From contig JAJYYD010000078.1 of the NCBI GenBank assembly GCA_021801305.1, positions 1 to 5,696 of the forward strand: DNA of 5,696 nucleotides, in the 5' to 3' direction. Both the position numbers and the translations under genes were made by a program. This document shows positions 1-5,655 of the stretch, one piece after another (the stretch's first letter is position 1; each line of letters opens with the position of its first letter). The notes beneath the pieces are model-generated. The model ran no database searches. It saw nothing but the letters and a program-made list of their open reading frames with translations, and was not told the origin of the DNA. This DNA is from Thermoplasmata archaeon (GTDB taxonomy: Archaea; Thermoplasmatota; Thermoplasmata; Thermoplasmatales; Thermoplasmataceae).

Positions 1-680
1 AGGAAAATCCGGATTCCATAACAGTATGCGGAAGAAACCCGGAAAAGGCAATGGAGGCGGCCAGTATACTTAAGGGGAATTTCAGCATTCTGGCGAACCT
101 GCAGGAGGAGATCAGGAAAAATGACATTGTGCTAACTGCGACAACCTCTCCGGATATACTGATAACGAAGGAGGATATGGTCTCAGCCGGTACACCAAAG
201 TTCTACGTGGATATATCAAAACCTGACAATATTGAAAACATGAACGAAGGCATTGACGGTATTCATGTCATTACCATTGGAAGCCTGGAATCTGTACTTG
301 AAAAGAACAGGTCAATAAAGAAGAAAGAGATCCTGGCAGCTGGGAATATGGTGGATGGGGAGATAGAAAGAACCATGAGAAAACTGAAGGAGATCGAGTA
401 TGATGATCTCATAGCGCATATGTATCGTTATTCCTGCCTCAAACAGAAAGAGGAAGCAGAAGAGTTCAAGAGGGAGATTAGCAAGGGGACCGACATTGAT
501 TCTGCAATTTCCGCAATGGCAAATTCACTTTCAAAGAAGGTATTGTCACCATATACTGTGGCTTTCAAAAAAATGATAGAGAATTCTGATCCTAGGGAAC
601 TCAACAAGTTTCTCAACGAATTGAAAATCGCAATTCACGGGGAAGAGATCGGGGACCTTGACGACATAATGAACATGTGA
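1..680 (+). CDS. hemA: Glutamyl-tRNA reductase, C-terminal part (5' end outside window)
   Basis: Reduces glutamyl-tRNA(Glu) with NADPH to glutamate-1-semialdehyde, the first step of the C5 route to tetrapyrroles; a cytoplasmic enzyme. The frame is open from base 3, ahead of the ATG at 51, and the residues before that ATG (ITVCGRNPEKA) fit the second strand of the NADPH-binding Rossmann domain, including the Arg expected to contact the NADP phosphate. The ATG at 51 is therefore internal. Next comes DIVLTATTSPDIL, matching the family's 'D-I-V-[IV]-x-[AS]-T' segment, then the long linking helix and a C-terminal helical dimerisation domain (SLSKKVLSPYTVAFKKM, matching the bacterial L-x-x-K-x-L-H-x-P region). 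About 225 residues are visible; the family is usually about 400 or more, so the N-terminal domain with the catalytic Cys is missing because of the window edge. The gene runs tail to tail into hemL, which makes the next enzyme of the pathway. Identification is firm. Confidence 0.93.
   Translation, partial: ENPDSITVCGRNPEKAMEAASILKGNFSILANLQEEIRKNDIVLTATTSPDILITKEDMVSAGTPKFYVDISKPDNIENMNEGIDGIHVITIGSLESVLEKNRSIKKKEILAAGNMVDGEIERTMRKLKEIEYDDLIAHMYRYSCLKQKEEAEEFKREISKGTDIDSAISAMANSLSKKVLSPYTVAFKKMIENSDPRELNKFLNELKIAIHGEEIGDLDDIMNM
567..573 (-). terminator. T7 tract (minus strand), possible terminator of hemL
   Basis: Seven A residues on the plus strand give a T7 run on the minus strand about 107 bases past the hemL stop codon, inside hemA. 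It is the clearest T run seen downstream of hemL in the visible sequence. If used, the hemL transcript would overlap hemA as antisense RNA. It may equally be an ordinary Lys-codon run in hemA. Confidence 0.2.
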
Positions 681-1949
681 TCAGTTTTTTTCAGTTTCCC
701 TCATGGCTTCCGCTATCTTCAAGGCTGAAATCTCAAGATCCTCCTTGCTGTGTGCGAAACTTATGAAATTGGTCTCAAACTGTCCTGGTGCCATATAGAC
801 GCCTTTTTTCAGCAACAAGTGAAACATCTTCATGAACTTCCTGGAATCAGCCTTAATGACCTCATCATAACTTCCCGGATGATCAATACCCAGGAATATC
901 TGGAACATTGATCCAAACCTGCTCACAGCAAATTTCTCATCGTGCTGCAGATTTTCCCCAAGTGCCTTTTCGAACATTTCAGACTTTGCTTCAAGGCCCT
1001 GATAATCCATGTTCTTAAGCTGTTTCAGGGCAGCAATTCCGGCCGCCATTGTAACATAGTTGCCAGAAAATGTGCCGGATTCATAGACAGGCCCCACTGG
1101 TGATATCTTATCCATTATGTCGTCCCTACCTCCAAACAGGCCAATTGGAAAACCTCCTCCTATTATCTTGCCCATTGTGGTCAGGTCAGGACTTACACCA
1201 GCTATATCCTGGTAACCGCGGAAACCGAACCTGAATCCGGTAATGACCTCATCAAGTATCAGGAGGGAATCGTGGCTGATGGTGATCTCCCTGAGAAACT
1301 CCAGGAAGTCTTTTTCCGGTTTTATAACTCCGGCATTTCCCATAATTGGTTCGGTGATCACCGCTGCAATGTCCTTTCCATATTTCCTGAATATCTCCTC
1401 AATGGACCCTGGATTGTTGTACTGTCCCACCACCACAGTCCTGGATACTTCAGGAGGTATTCCCTGGGAAGACGGATTGCCGAACGTAAGTGTACCACTC
1501 CCTGATTTTATGAGGGCATAGTCATGTGATCCATGAAAACCGCCTTCCATCTTCAGTATTATATTCCTGCCGGTAAAACCCCGGGCCAGCCTCAAAGCAT
1601 GCATTGTGGCTTCTGTTCCGCTGTTGGTGAACCTCATCTTTTTCACTGAAGGCACGGCAGCCGTGATCATGCTCCCTAGCCTGATCTCGTTTTCGGTTGG
1701 AGCCCCCAGTGAAGTTGCATTTCCAACAGCTGATCTGACAGCGCTTACAATCTCCGGGTGGCTGTGGCCCAGTATGAGTGGCCCGAAAGCAAGGCAGAAA
1801 TCTGTATACGGTTTTTCATCCACATCATATATTGTGGATCCCTCCCCTTTTTTCATGAATACAGGATATGGTTCATAATATCTTACTGGGGAGTTAACTC
1901 CACCAGGAAAAAGCCTGGAGGACTGGCTGAAAAGTTCTCTGGAATCCAT
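681..1949 (-). CDS. hemL: Glutamate-1-semialdehyde 2,1-aminomutase
   Basis: PLP enzyme (class-III aminotransferase fold) that converts glutamate-1-semialdehyde to 5-aminolevulinate, the step after HemA. Its 422 residues match the family length (about 420-430). Landmarks in order: N-terminal LFPGGVNSPVR (13-23); NSGTEATMHALRLAR (109-123) with the SGTEA PLP-phosphate region; GGFHGSHD (136-143); ILDEVITGFR (231-240) with Asp233 expected to contact the pyridine N; TTMGKIIGGGFPIG (257-270) with Lys261 as the Schiff-base lysine; GTFSGN (292-297); GVYMAPGQFETNFIS (383-397). GTFSGNY and APGQFE vary slightly from the usual GTLSGNP and APSQFE. The ATG start is followed at once by the conserved N-terminal motif. 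No Shine-Dalgarno site is visible. The gene lies 27 bp after the phosphoesterase on the same strand, so it could be its second cistron, although an AT-rich TTTAAAAG (1984-1991) might also serve as a promoter. Confidence 0.96.
   Translation of the reverse strand: MDSRELFSQSSRLFPGGVNSPVRYYEPYPVFMKKGEGSTIYDVDEKPYTDFCLAFGPLILGHSHPEIVSAVRSAVGNATSLGAPTENEIRLGSMITAAVPSVKKMRFTNSGTEATMHALRLARGFTGRNIILKMEGGFHGSHDYALIKSGSGTLTFGNPSSQGIPPEVSRTVVVGQYNNPGSIEEIFRKYGKDIAAVITEPIMGNAGVIKPEKDFLEFLREITISHDSLLILDEVITGFRFGFRGYQDIAGVSPDLTTMGKIIGGGFPIGLFGGRDDIMDKISPVGPVYESGTFSGNYVTMAAGIAALKQLKNMDYQGLEAKSEMFEKALGENLQHDEKFAVSRFGSMFQIFLGIDHPGSYDEVIKADSRKFMKMFHLLLKKGVYMAPGQFETNFISFAHSKEDLEISALKIAEAMRETEKN
685..691 (+). 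terminator. T7 tract, possible terminator of hemA
   Basis: A run of seven T residues lies four bases after the hemA stop codon. Archaeal RNA polymerase can terminate at short T tracts without a hairpin. The tract is inside the last codons of hemL on the other strand (Lys-Asn near the C-terminus), so its sequence is also constrained by coding. No stem-loop was noticed in front of it. Confidence 0.4.
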
Positions 1950-1976
1950 GCAACCATATTGCTATTGAATATTGAA

Positions 1977-2729
1977 CTATTTTCTTTTAAACCCCCTTTT
2001 CACATCAGTCCTTATGTCCCCTATATAACCAAAATCGACAAGTCCGAACTCGTCTGTAATGCCATAGACCCTGTACCTGTCAGGGTCAGTATTCTTCAGG
2101 GCCGGGGTAAAATGCTCATCGCTCAGAAGAGATTGTGCCACATCTGTTCCGGAAGAAAAGAAGCTCATTGCAGGCGTAATGATCACACCGGATTCACTGT
2201 TGTAAACAAAAGCAGGAATCTTGAATACGCCTCCTATCTGGTCCCTTAGAACGAGTGAAGGGTGTTCATGGCCCAGAATTGTGATCTTTTTCAGGCCCCT
2301 GTCTTTATCCCCGTGATATATAAAATACCTGTCAGTTTCAAAAATATCCGGGAGGTCCAGGTTTCTCCTGTTCAGTATGGTCATGAGGAAATTATCATGG
2401 TTCCCCCTGACAAAGCTGAGTTTCATGTGATCGGAATACCGGTCTATGAAGTGTATTATGTCAGTCCATTCCTGTGAGAGATTCCTGGAAAATTCCTGCT
2501 TGAAGTCCCCATTTATGATCAGCGTCTCAGGTTCATACCTTTCAACTATGCTGTCTATGAGTCCTTCGACATGGCTCAGCTGGAACCTTGGGAGAAAGAG
2601 GCCATGAAGATTCATCTCCTCCTCAAAACCGAGATGCAGATCTGATACAACAACTGCAGAGATATCTCTGAGGTAGACGCAGTAGAGGTCCGAAATGAAT
2701 ACATCCCTGGTAATCTGTATATCCTGCAA
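1977..2729 (-). CDS. SbcD-like calcineurin-type metallophosphoesterase
   Basis: Predicted two-metal phosphoesterase of the archaeal SbcD-related group, which also resembles the bacterial ligase-associated PdeM nucleases. All metal-binding blocks are present in 250 residues: SDLHLG (29-34, Asp30/His32), INGDFKQ (72-78, bridging Asp75), RGNHD (108-112, Asn110/His111), YHGD (138-141, His139) and GHEH (153-156, His154/His156). A conserved-looking late segment ITPAMSFFSSGTD (184-196) follows. There is no signal peptide or membrane segment, so it is cytoplasmic. The start is TTG: reading upstream there is an in-frame TAG six codons before it, with no ATG or GTG between, and the first downstream ATG lies after the SDLHLG motif, so it would remove an essential block. 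A TATA-like box about 26 bp upstream supports a leaderless TTG start. The physiological substrate is unknown; nuclease or phosphodiesterase activity is a family-based guess, and proximity to hemL does not imply a heme role. Confidence 0.85.
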   Translation of the reverse strand: MQDIQITRDVFISDLYCVYLRDISAVVVSDLHLGFEEEMNLHGLFLPRFQLSHVEGLIDSIVERYEPETLIINGDFKQEFSRNLSQEWTDIIHFIDRYSDHMKLSFVRGNHDNFLMTILNRRNLDLPDIFETDRYFIYHGDKDRGLKKITILGHEHPSLVLRDQIGGVFKIPAFVYNSESGVIITPAMSFFSSGTDVAQSLLSDEHFTPALKNTDPDRYRVYGITDEFGLVDFGYIGDIRTDVKRGFKRK

Positions 2730-2751
2730 CCTGTTTTGAATGCGCTACATG

Positions 2752-2759
2752 AAATTAAG
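2752..2759 (-). promoter_or_regulatory. TATA-like box of the phosphoesterase gene
   Basis: On the minus strand CTTAATTT is centred about 26 bp upstream of the TTG at 2729, the distance expected for transcription beginning at the start codon. It is a weaker match than the other boxes, and a second AT-rich block further upstream (TATTTTATTTTTATG, on the minus strand of 2776-2790) could be used instead, which would give a short leader. Confidence 0.38.
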
Positions 2760-2780
2760 ACTTTGCAGATTTGATCATAA

Positions 2781-2788
2781 AAATAAAA
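2781..2788 (+). promoter_or_regulatory. TATA-like box of the aldose epimerase gene
   Basis: AAATAAAA inside a longer AT stretch (about 2777-2790) is centred about 29 bp before the ATG at 2814. An archaeal TATA box at this distance would start transcription at or just before that ATG, giving a leaderless or nearly leaderless mRNA and favouring ATG 2814 over TTG 2802. No clear BRE was recognised. Confidence 0.5.
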
Positions 2789-2813
2789 TAGGCTCTATGT
2801 CTTGTTCGACCTC

Positions 2814-3629
2814 ATGGAAATAAAATTCATGGATTCCATGGCAGAGATTGACCAGACGGGGTCCTATGTCAGAAAACTTTTTATTGATGGTGTTGAGATA
2901 CTGAAGCAGTCATCAGACGGTAAAGAGACCCATGGCGGGTCCGCTGTGCTGATCCCCTATGCAAACAGGGTAAAGGATCATGTTTACAGGTACGAAGGGA
3001 GGGAATACCAACTTCCTGCTGACAGCGGAAACCACAGCATACATGGGCTTGTCAGGCACGTTAAATGGGATGTCCTGGAAAAGGAGGAGGATTCCGTAGA
3101 GCTTGGGTTTGTGCTATCTGATCCGGGTTATCCTTCAAGGCTGCATAATATTGTAAAATATCATCTTGACAGTGAATCTTTCACAACAAAGTTTGAGATC
3201 GAGAATACAGGAGAGAAAAATTCGCCTCTCATGATCGGGACTCATCCCTATTTTCTCACTCATGGAGAATGGGATATTACGGCGGATGAACCTGTCAAGA
3301 AGATGGAGTATGAAGACAAGTATTTTCCTTCAGGAAAGATGACGGATTTCAGCATGCACCAGTTGTCTGCAAGCTCGGGAACTGTATTTGACAACTGTTT
3401 CCTCGGAGGGGGAAATCTTCATCTGCACAACGGCAGGAGCCACATACTCATCGAAAGGGAAAACATGCCATATTTCCAGGTTTACAACGGGGAATACGCA
3501 GAGGGAAAATCAGTTGCCATAGAGCCAATGACTGGCGCTCCAGATTCATTCAACAATGGGATTGGCCTCATCACGATTGAACCCGGAGGCAAATTCATGT
3601 GTTCGTATACAATAAGCCTGATCGAATAA
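2814..3629 (+). CDS. galM: Aldose 1-epimerase (galactose mutarotase) family protein
   Basis: Predicted to interconvert alpha and beta anomers of an aldose in the cytoplasm. With the ATG at 2814 it has 271 residues, shorter than E. coli GalM (about 346) and close to the compact prokaryotic GalM-like proteins. Family landmarks: PYANRV (48-53); NHSIHGLV (73-80), where His77 corresponds to the first active-site His of the N-x-LHG block; GTHPYF (142-147), where His144 fits the catalytic acid; IEPMTGAPDSFNNG (236-249), where Glu237 fits the catalytic base. A TTG at 2802 is in frame and would add four residues, but a TATA-like box centred about 29 bp before the ATG makes a leaderless ATG at or very near 2814 more likely. 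Substrate specificity cannot be read from sequence. The gene is first in a rightward run, divergent from the phosphoesterase and 29 bp ahead of the amidohydrolase. Sugar mutarotation would suit a non-phosphorylative sugar-oxidising archaeon, but that is inference. Confidence 0.87.
   Translation: MEIKFMDSMAEIDQTGSYVRKLFIDGVEILKQSSDGKETHGGSAVLIPYANRVKDHVYRYEGREYQLPADSGNHSIHGLVRHVKWDVLEKEEDSVELGFVLSDPGYPSRLHNIVKYHLDSESFTTKFEIENTGEKNSPLMIGTHPYFLTHGEWDITADEPVKKMEYEDKYFPSGKMTDFSMHQLSASSGTVFDNCFLGGGNLHLHNGRSHILIERENMPYFQVYNGEYAEGKSVAIEPMTGAPDSFNNGIGLITIEPGGKFMCSYTISLIE
2828..2840. repeat. Short inverted repeat CATGGA-T-TCCATG at start of the epimerase gene
   Basis: Perfect 6-bp arms separated by one base, 14-26 bp inside the predicted epimerase start. 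A further direct copy of CATGGA lies over the start codon itself (2813-2818), 15 bp before the first arm. The position just downstream of the transcription start could suit a repressor site, but the arms are short and lie within codons, so chance is a real possibility. Confidence 0.2.
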
Positions 3630-3630
3630 G

Positions 3631-3638
3631 TTTTAAGG
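3631..3638 (+). promoter_or_regulatory. TATA-like box of the amidohydrolase gene
   Basis: TTTTAAGG begins two bases after the epimerase stop codon and is centred about 25 bp before the ATG at 3659. The position fits a leaderless transcript for the amidohydrolase and eIF2B-like pair, independent of the epimerase upstream. ATAAG (3626-3630) and CTTAT (3639-3643) flank the box as an inverted repeat; this may be chance. Confidence 0.52.
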
Positions 3639-3658
3639 CTTATGGACAATCCTCATGA

Positions 3659-4789
3659 ATGAAATACGTAAAAGCCACCACGCTTTATGACGGAAAAACA
3701 GTCCGAAAGAACTGTTATATTTCTTTTGACAGGAATATACTTGATATAACCAATGAAAAGCCTCATGAGGGTGAACTGGTAGGGGAGGGGACAGTTACAC
3801 CAGGTTTCATTGACGCACACAGCCATATAGGCATGGTGAGGGCGGGAGAACCTTCATCGGAGGACGAGTCAAACGAGCACATGGACAATCTTTACCCCAT
3901 GGTAAGGGCGGCGGACAGTGTTTACATGGATGATTCTGCCTTTACTGAATCGGTGGAGAATGGAGTGCTTTACTCAACAGTTCTTCCCGGAAGCGGCAAC
4001 ACCATCGGCGGAAGGGCTTCCCTTCTGAGAAACTTCAGGGGAAACATACAGGACGCATTCGTAAAAGACATCGGAATAAAGGCTGCCCTGGGGTACAACC
4101 CGAGAAGCACTACAGAATGGAAGGGTACCAGGCCAAATACCAGGATGGGTGCAATGGCGCTCCTTAGGGAAACGCTGTACAAGGCTCAGAAAACCTCCAA
4201 CCTTATCAAGAAGGGGAAGAAGGATCCGGATGAAATTGATCCGCTCACTGAAATATTCATGGACATTCTCTCCGGAAAATACAAGCTGATGGTTCATACG
4301 CACAAGGAGGACGACGCAAATCTGCTCATTGGGCTGAAGAATGAGTTCGGCCTGAAGGTTGTCCTTAACCATGGCGTGGATATACATTCCACCGAGGCAT
4401 TCAGGCGCATTGCGCAGAACAACATACCAATTGTTTATGGTCCCATGGACAGCCACCCGTACAAGGTGGAACTCAAGCATGAATCCTGGAGAAACACAAA
4501 ATACCTCCTGGAATCCGGTGCAAAATTCTGCATGATGAGCGATCACCCTGTTATTCTCCAGAGAACCATATTCTACACACTCAGGCACCTTCTCAGGTTC
4601 GGCCTCTCAAAGGAAGATGCCATATCGAAGCTAACGAGCGAGACTGCATCAATACTGGGGCTTGACGATCTTGGGTCAATTGAAAAAGGCAAACTTGCGT
4701 CACTTACTGTATGGAATGGAGACCCGTTTTCACTGGAATCATACCCTGTAAATGTGTTCGGAGAGGGTGACGAGGTCTACTCTGACTGA
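3659..4789 (+). CDS. Metal-dependent amidohydrolase (imidazolonepropionase-like), substrate unknown
   Basis: A 376-residue amidohydrolase-superfamily protein: a small N-terminal beta segment (1-45), a TIM-barrel metallohydrolase domain, and a C-terminal return to the beta domain (GSIEKGKLASLTVWNGDPF, 339-357). Metal-site candidates are His54 and His56 (GFIDAHSHIG), His213/His215 (VHTHKEDD), His238 (LNHG) and Asp295 (MSDHP). Other blocks are STVLPGSGNTIGG (106-118) and RPNTRMGAMALLRE (158-171), which resemble an uncharacterised group of dihydroorotase/imidazolonepropionase relatives common in archaea and Bacteroidetes. It probably hydrolyses a C-N bond (cyclic amide, amidine or dipeptide-like), but no substrate can be assigned. 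The ATG at 3659 is preferred because a TTTTAAGG box is centred about 25 bp upstream; an ATG four bases earlier (3655) is in another frame. The eIF2B-like gene follows after 14 bp and is probably co-transcribed. No signal peptide is seen, so it is likely cytoplasmic. Confidence 0.84.
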   Translation: MKYVKATTLYDGKTVRKNCYISFDRNILDITNEKPHEGELVGEGTVTPGFIDAHSHIGMVRAGEPSSEDESNEHMDNLYPMVRAADSVYMDDSAFTESVENGVLYSTVLPGSGNTIGGRASLLRNFRGNIQDAFVKDIGIKAALGYNPRSTTEWKGTRPNTRMGAMALLRETLYKAQKTSNLIKKGKKDPDEIDPLTEIFMDILSGKYKLMVHTHKEDDANLLIGLKNEFGLKVVLNHGVDIHSTEAFRRIAQNNIPIVYGPMDSHPYKVELKHESWRNTKYLLESGAKFCMMSDHPVILQRTIFYTLRHLLRFGLSKEDAISKLTSETASILGLDDLGSIEKGKLASLTVWNGDPFSLESYPVNVFGEGDEVYSD

Positions 4790-4803
4790 AGCTTGACAAA
4801 CAT

Positions 4804-5616
4804 ATGACTATTCCAGAAAAACTGAGGGAGATCAGCAAGGACCGCCTGAACGGATCGGTAACCATAGCCTACAGCATACTCGGTTCTTTTATGGAGGGAG
4901 GACCTTCTGCAGAGGATTCAGGCAGGATAATAGATGAACTGGAAAATACGAGGAAAACATTCTCCGGAATGGGACTGGTCAGGAATATATGCTCCATTCT
5001 CCAGGCAACATTGAAGAAGAATGAAGATCCTGCTGAAATGTCACATGGCCTTTTTTCAGAGATAGAAACTTCATCAATGAAGGCGGTTGAGAATGCAGAC
5101 AGGCTTTTTCAGGAGAAGGTGTCATTCGTAACAATCAGCAACAGTTCAATGATCAAGGAAATAATGGACAGGAATTCCAAGAATATACGGACGGTATCGC
5201 TTCTTGAGAGCAGGCCCAACCTGGAGGCAATTGAACTGGCCAAATACCTCAAGGGTGCCGGAATACCATGCACAATCTATGTTGACGCATCCACATTTTA
5301 TGCATCCCAGGAAACGGACTTCTGCCTTGTGGGATCAGATTCAATACTGGGTGATTACAGCCTTGTGCACAAAACAGGCACTTTTCCGCTTGCAATGTCA
5401 ATGAACCATTTCGGGAAGAAATTCTATTCCATAGGGTTTGAACTGAAGTTTGAGAGATCATACACCATGTCCACATATCCAAGATTCATGGAGCACAGCT
5501 CACTTGAAATAACCAGCCTCGGATTCCAGGCCAGGAATATCTATTTCGACATAACTCCTGCAAGGTACATATCATCATATATAACAGAAAAGGGGTTAAT
5601 TCCTCCGGGAAAATGA
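4804..5616 (+). CDS. eIF2B-alpha / ribose-1,5-bisphosphate isomerase superfamily protein, likely non-isomerase
   Basis: A 270-residue protein of the superfamily that joins eIF2B alpha/beta/delta subunits, MtnA (methylthioribose-1-phosphate isomerase) and archaeal ribose-1,5-bisphosphate isomerase. There is a helical N-terminal part (about 1-105), then a Rossmann-like domain: VTISNSS (109-115), LLESRPNLEAIELAKYL (133-149), IPCTIYVDAS (154-163), CLVGSDSI (174-181), VHKTGTFPLAM (188-198), and a late SIGFELKFE (209-217). Asp179 of GSD matches the Asp of the usual GAD active-site block. The isomerases have a catalytic Cys in a T-H-C-x-[ST] loop; here the loop reads T-I-S-N-S, so Ser112 replaces Cys. 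Asn of the usual NK-x-GT block is His189. These changes argue against isomerase activity and for a ligand-binding or regulatory role, or an altered reaction. The ATG start is 14 bp after the amidohydrolase stop, with no promoter seen between, which suggests one transcript. Superfamily membership is confident; the exact role is not known. Confidence 0.82.
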   Translation: MTIPEKLREISKDRLNGSVTIAYSILGSFMEGGPSAEDSGRIIDELENTRKTFSGMGLVRNICSILQATLKKNEDPAEMSHGLFSEIETSSMKAVENADRLFQEKVSFVTISNSSMIKEIMDRNSKNIRTVSLLESRPNLEAIELAKYLKGAGIPCTIYVDASTFYASQETDFCLVGSDSILGDYSLVHKTGTFPLAMSMNHFGKKFYSIGFELKFERSYTMSTYPRFMEHSSLEITSLGFQARNIYFDITPARYISSYITEKGLIPPGK

Positions 5617-5625
5617 AAATAATAC

Positions 5626-5633
5626 TTTAAATA
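5626..5633 (+). promoter_or_regulatory. TATA box for the gene starting near 5656
   Basis: TTTAAATA is a near-ideal archaeal TATA box in the otherwise non-coding stretch after the eIF2B-like gene, centred about 26 bp before a TTG that opens a frame to the window edge. It marks a new transcription unit rather than continuation of the upstream operon. Confidence 0.55.
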
Positions 5634-5655
5634 TCCAATTGCCCATCAGAGTCCA

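Noticed and set aside
51..680. hemA read as a complete 209-residue gene starting at ATG 51
   Set aside because: The frame is open to the window edge and the residues before the ATG continue the Rossmann NADPH-binding motif, so the gene is cut by the window and not short.
1758..2249. Plus-strand open frame spanning the hemL/phosphoesterase junction
   Set aside because: It is antisense to the hemL N-terminus and phosphoesterase C-terminus, both of which are well-conserved coding sequence; its translation resembles no family.
2802..2813. TTG at 2802 as the epimerase start
   Set aside because: It adds only four residues (MFDL) and fits the TATA box spacing less well than ATG 2814; it is not excluded.
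3626..3643. ATAAG-N8-CTTAT inverted repeat around the TATA box as a hairpin terminator of the epimerase gene
   Set aside because: The arms are only 5 bp, the loop is AT-rich, and no T run follows; its location is better explained by a TATA box.
3974..4588. Long open frame on the minus strand within the amidohydrolase gene
   Set aside because: It lies entirely opposite a gene with clear family motifs, has no recognisable domain or promoter, and is explained by the codon pattern of the real gene.
4792..4797. TTGACA resembling a bacterial -35 hexamer before the eIF2B-like gene
   Set aside because: No -10 partner is present, the gene set is archaeal, and the six bases are expected by chance.
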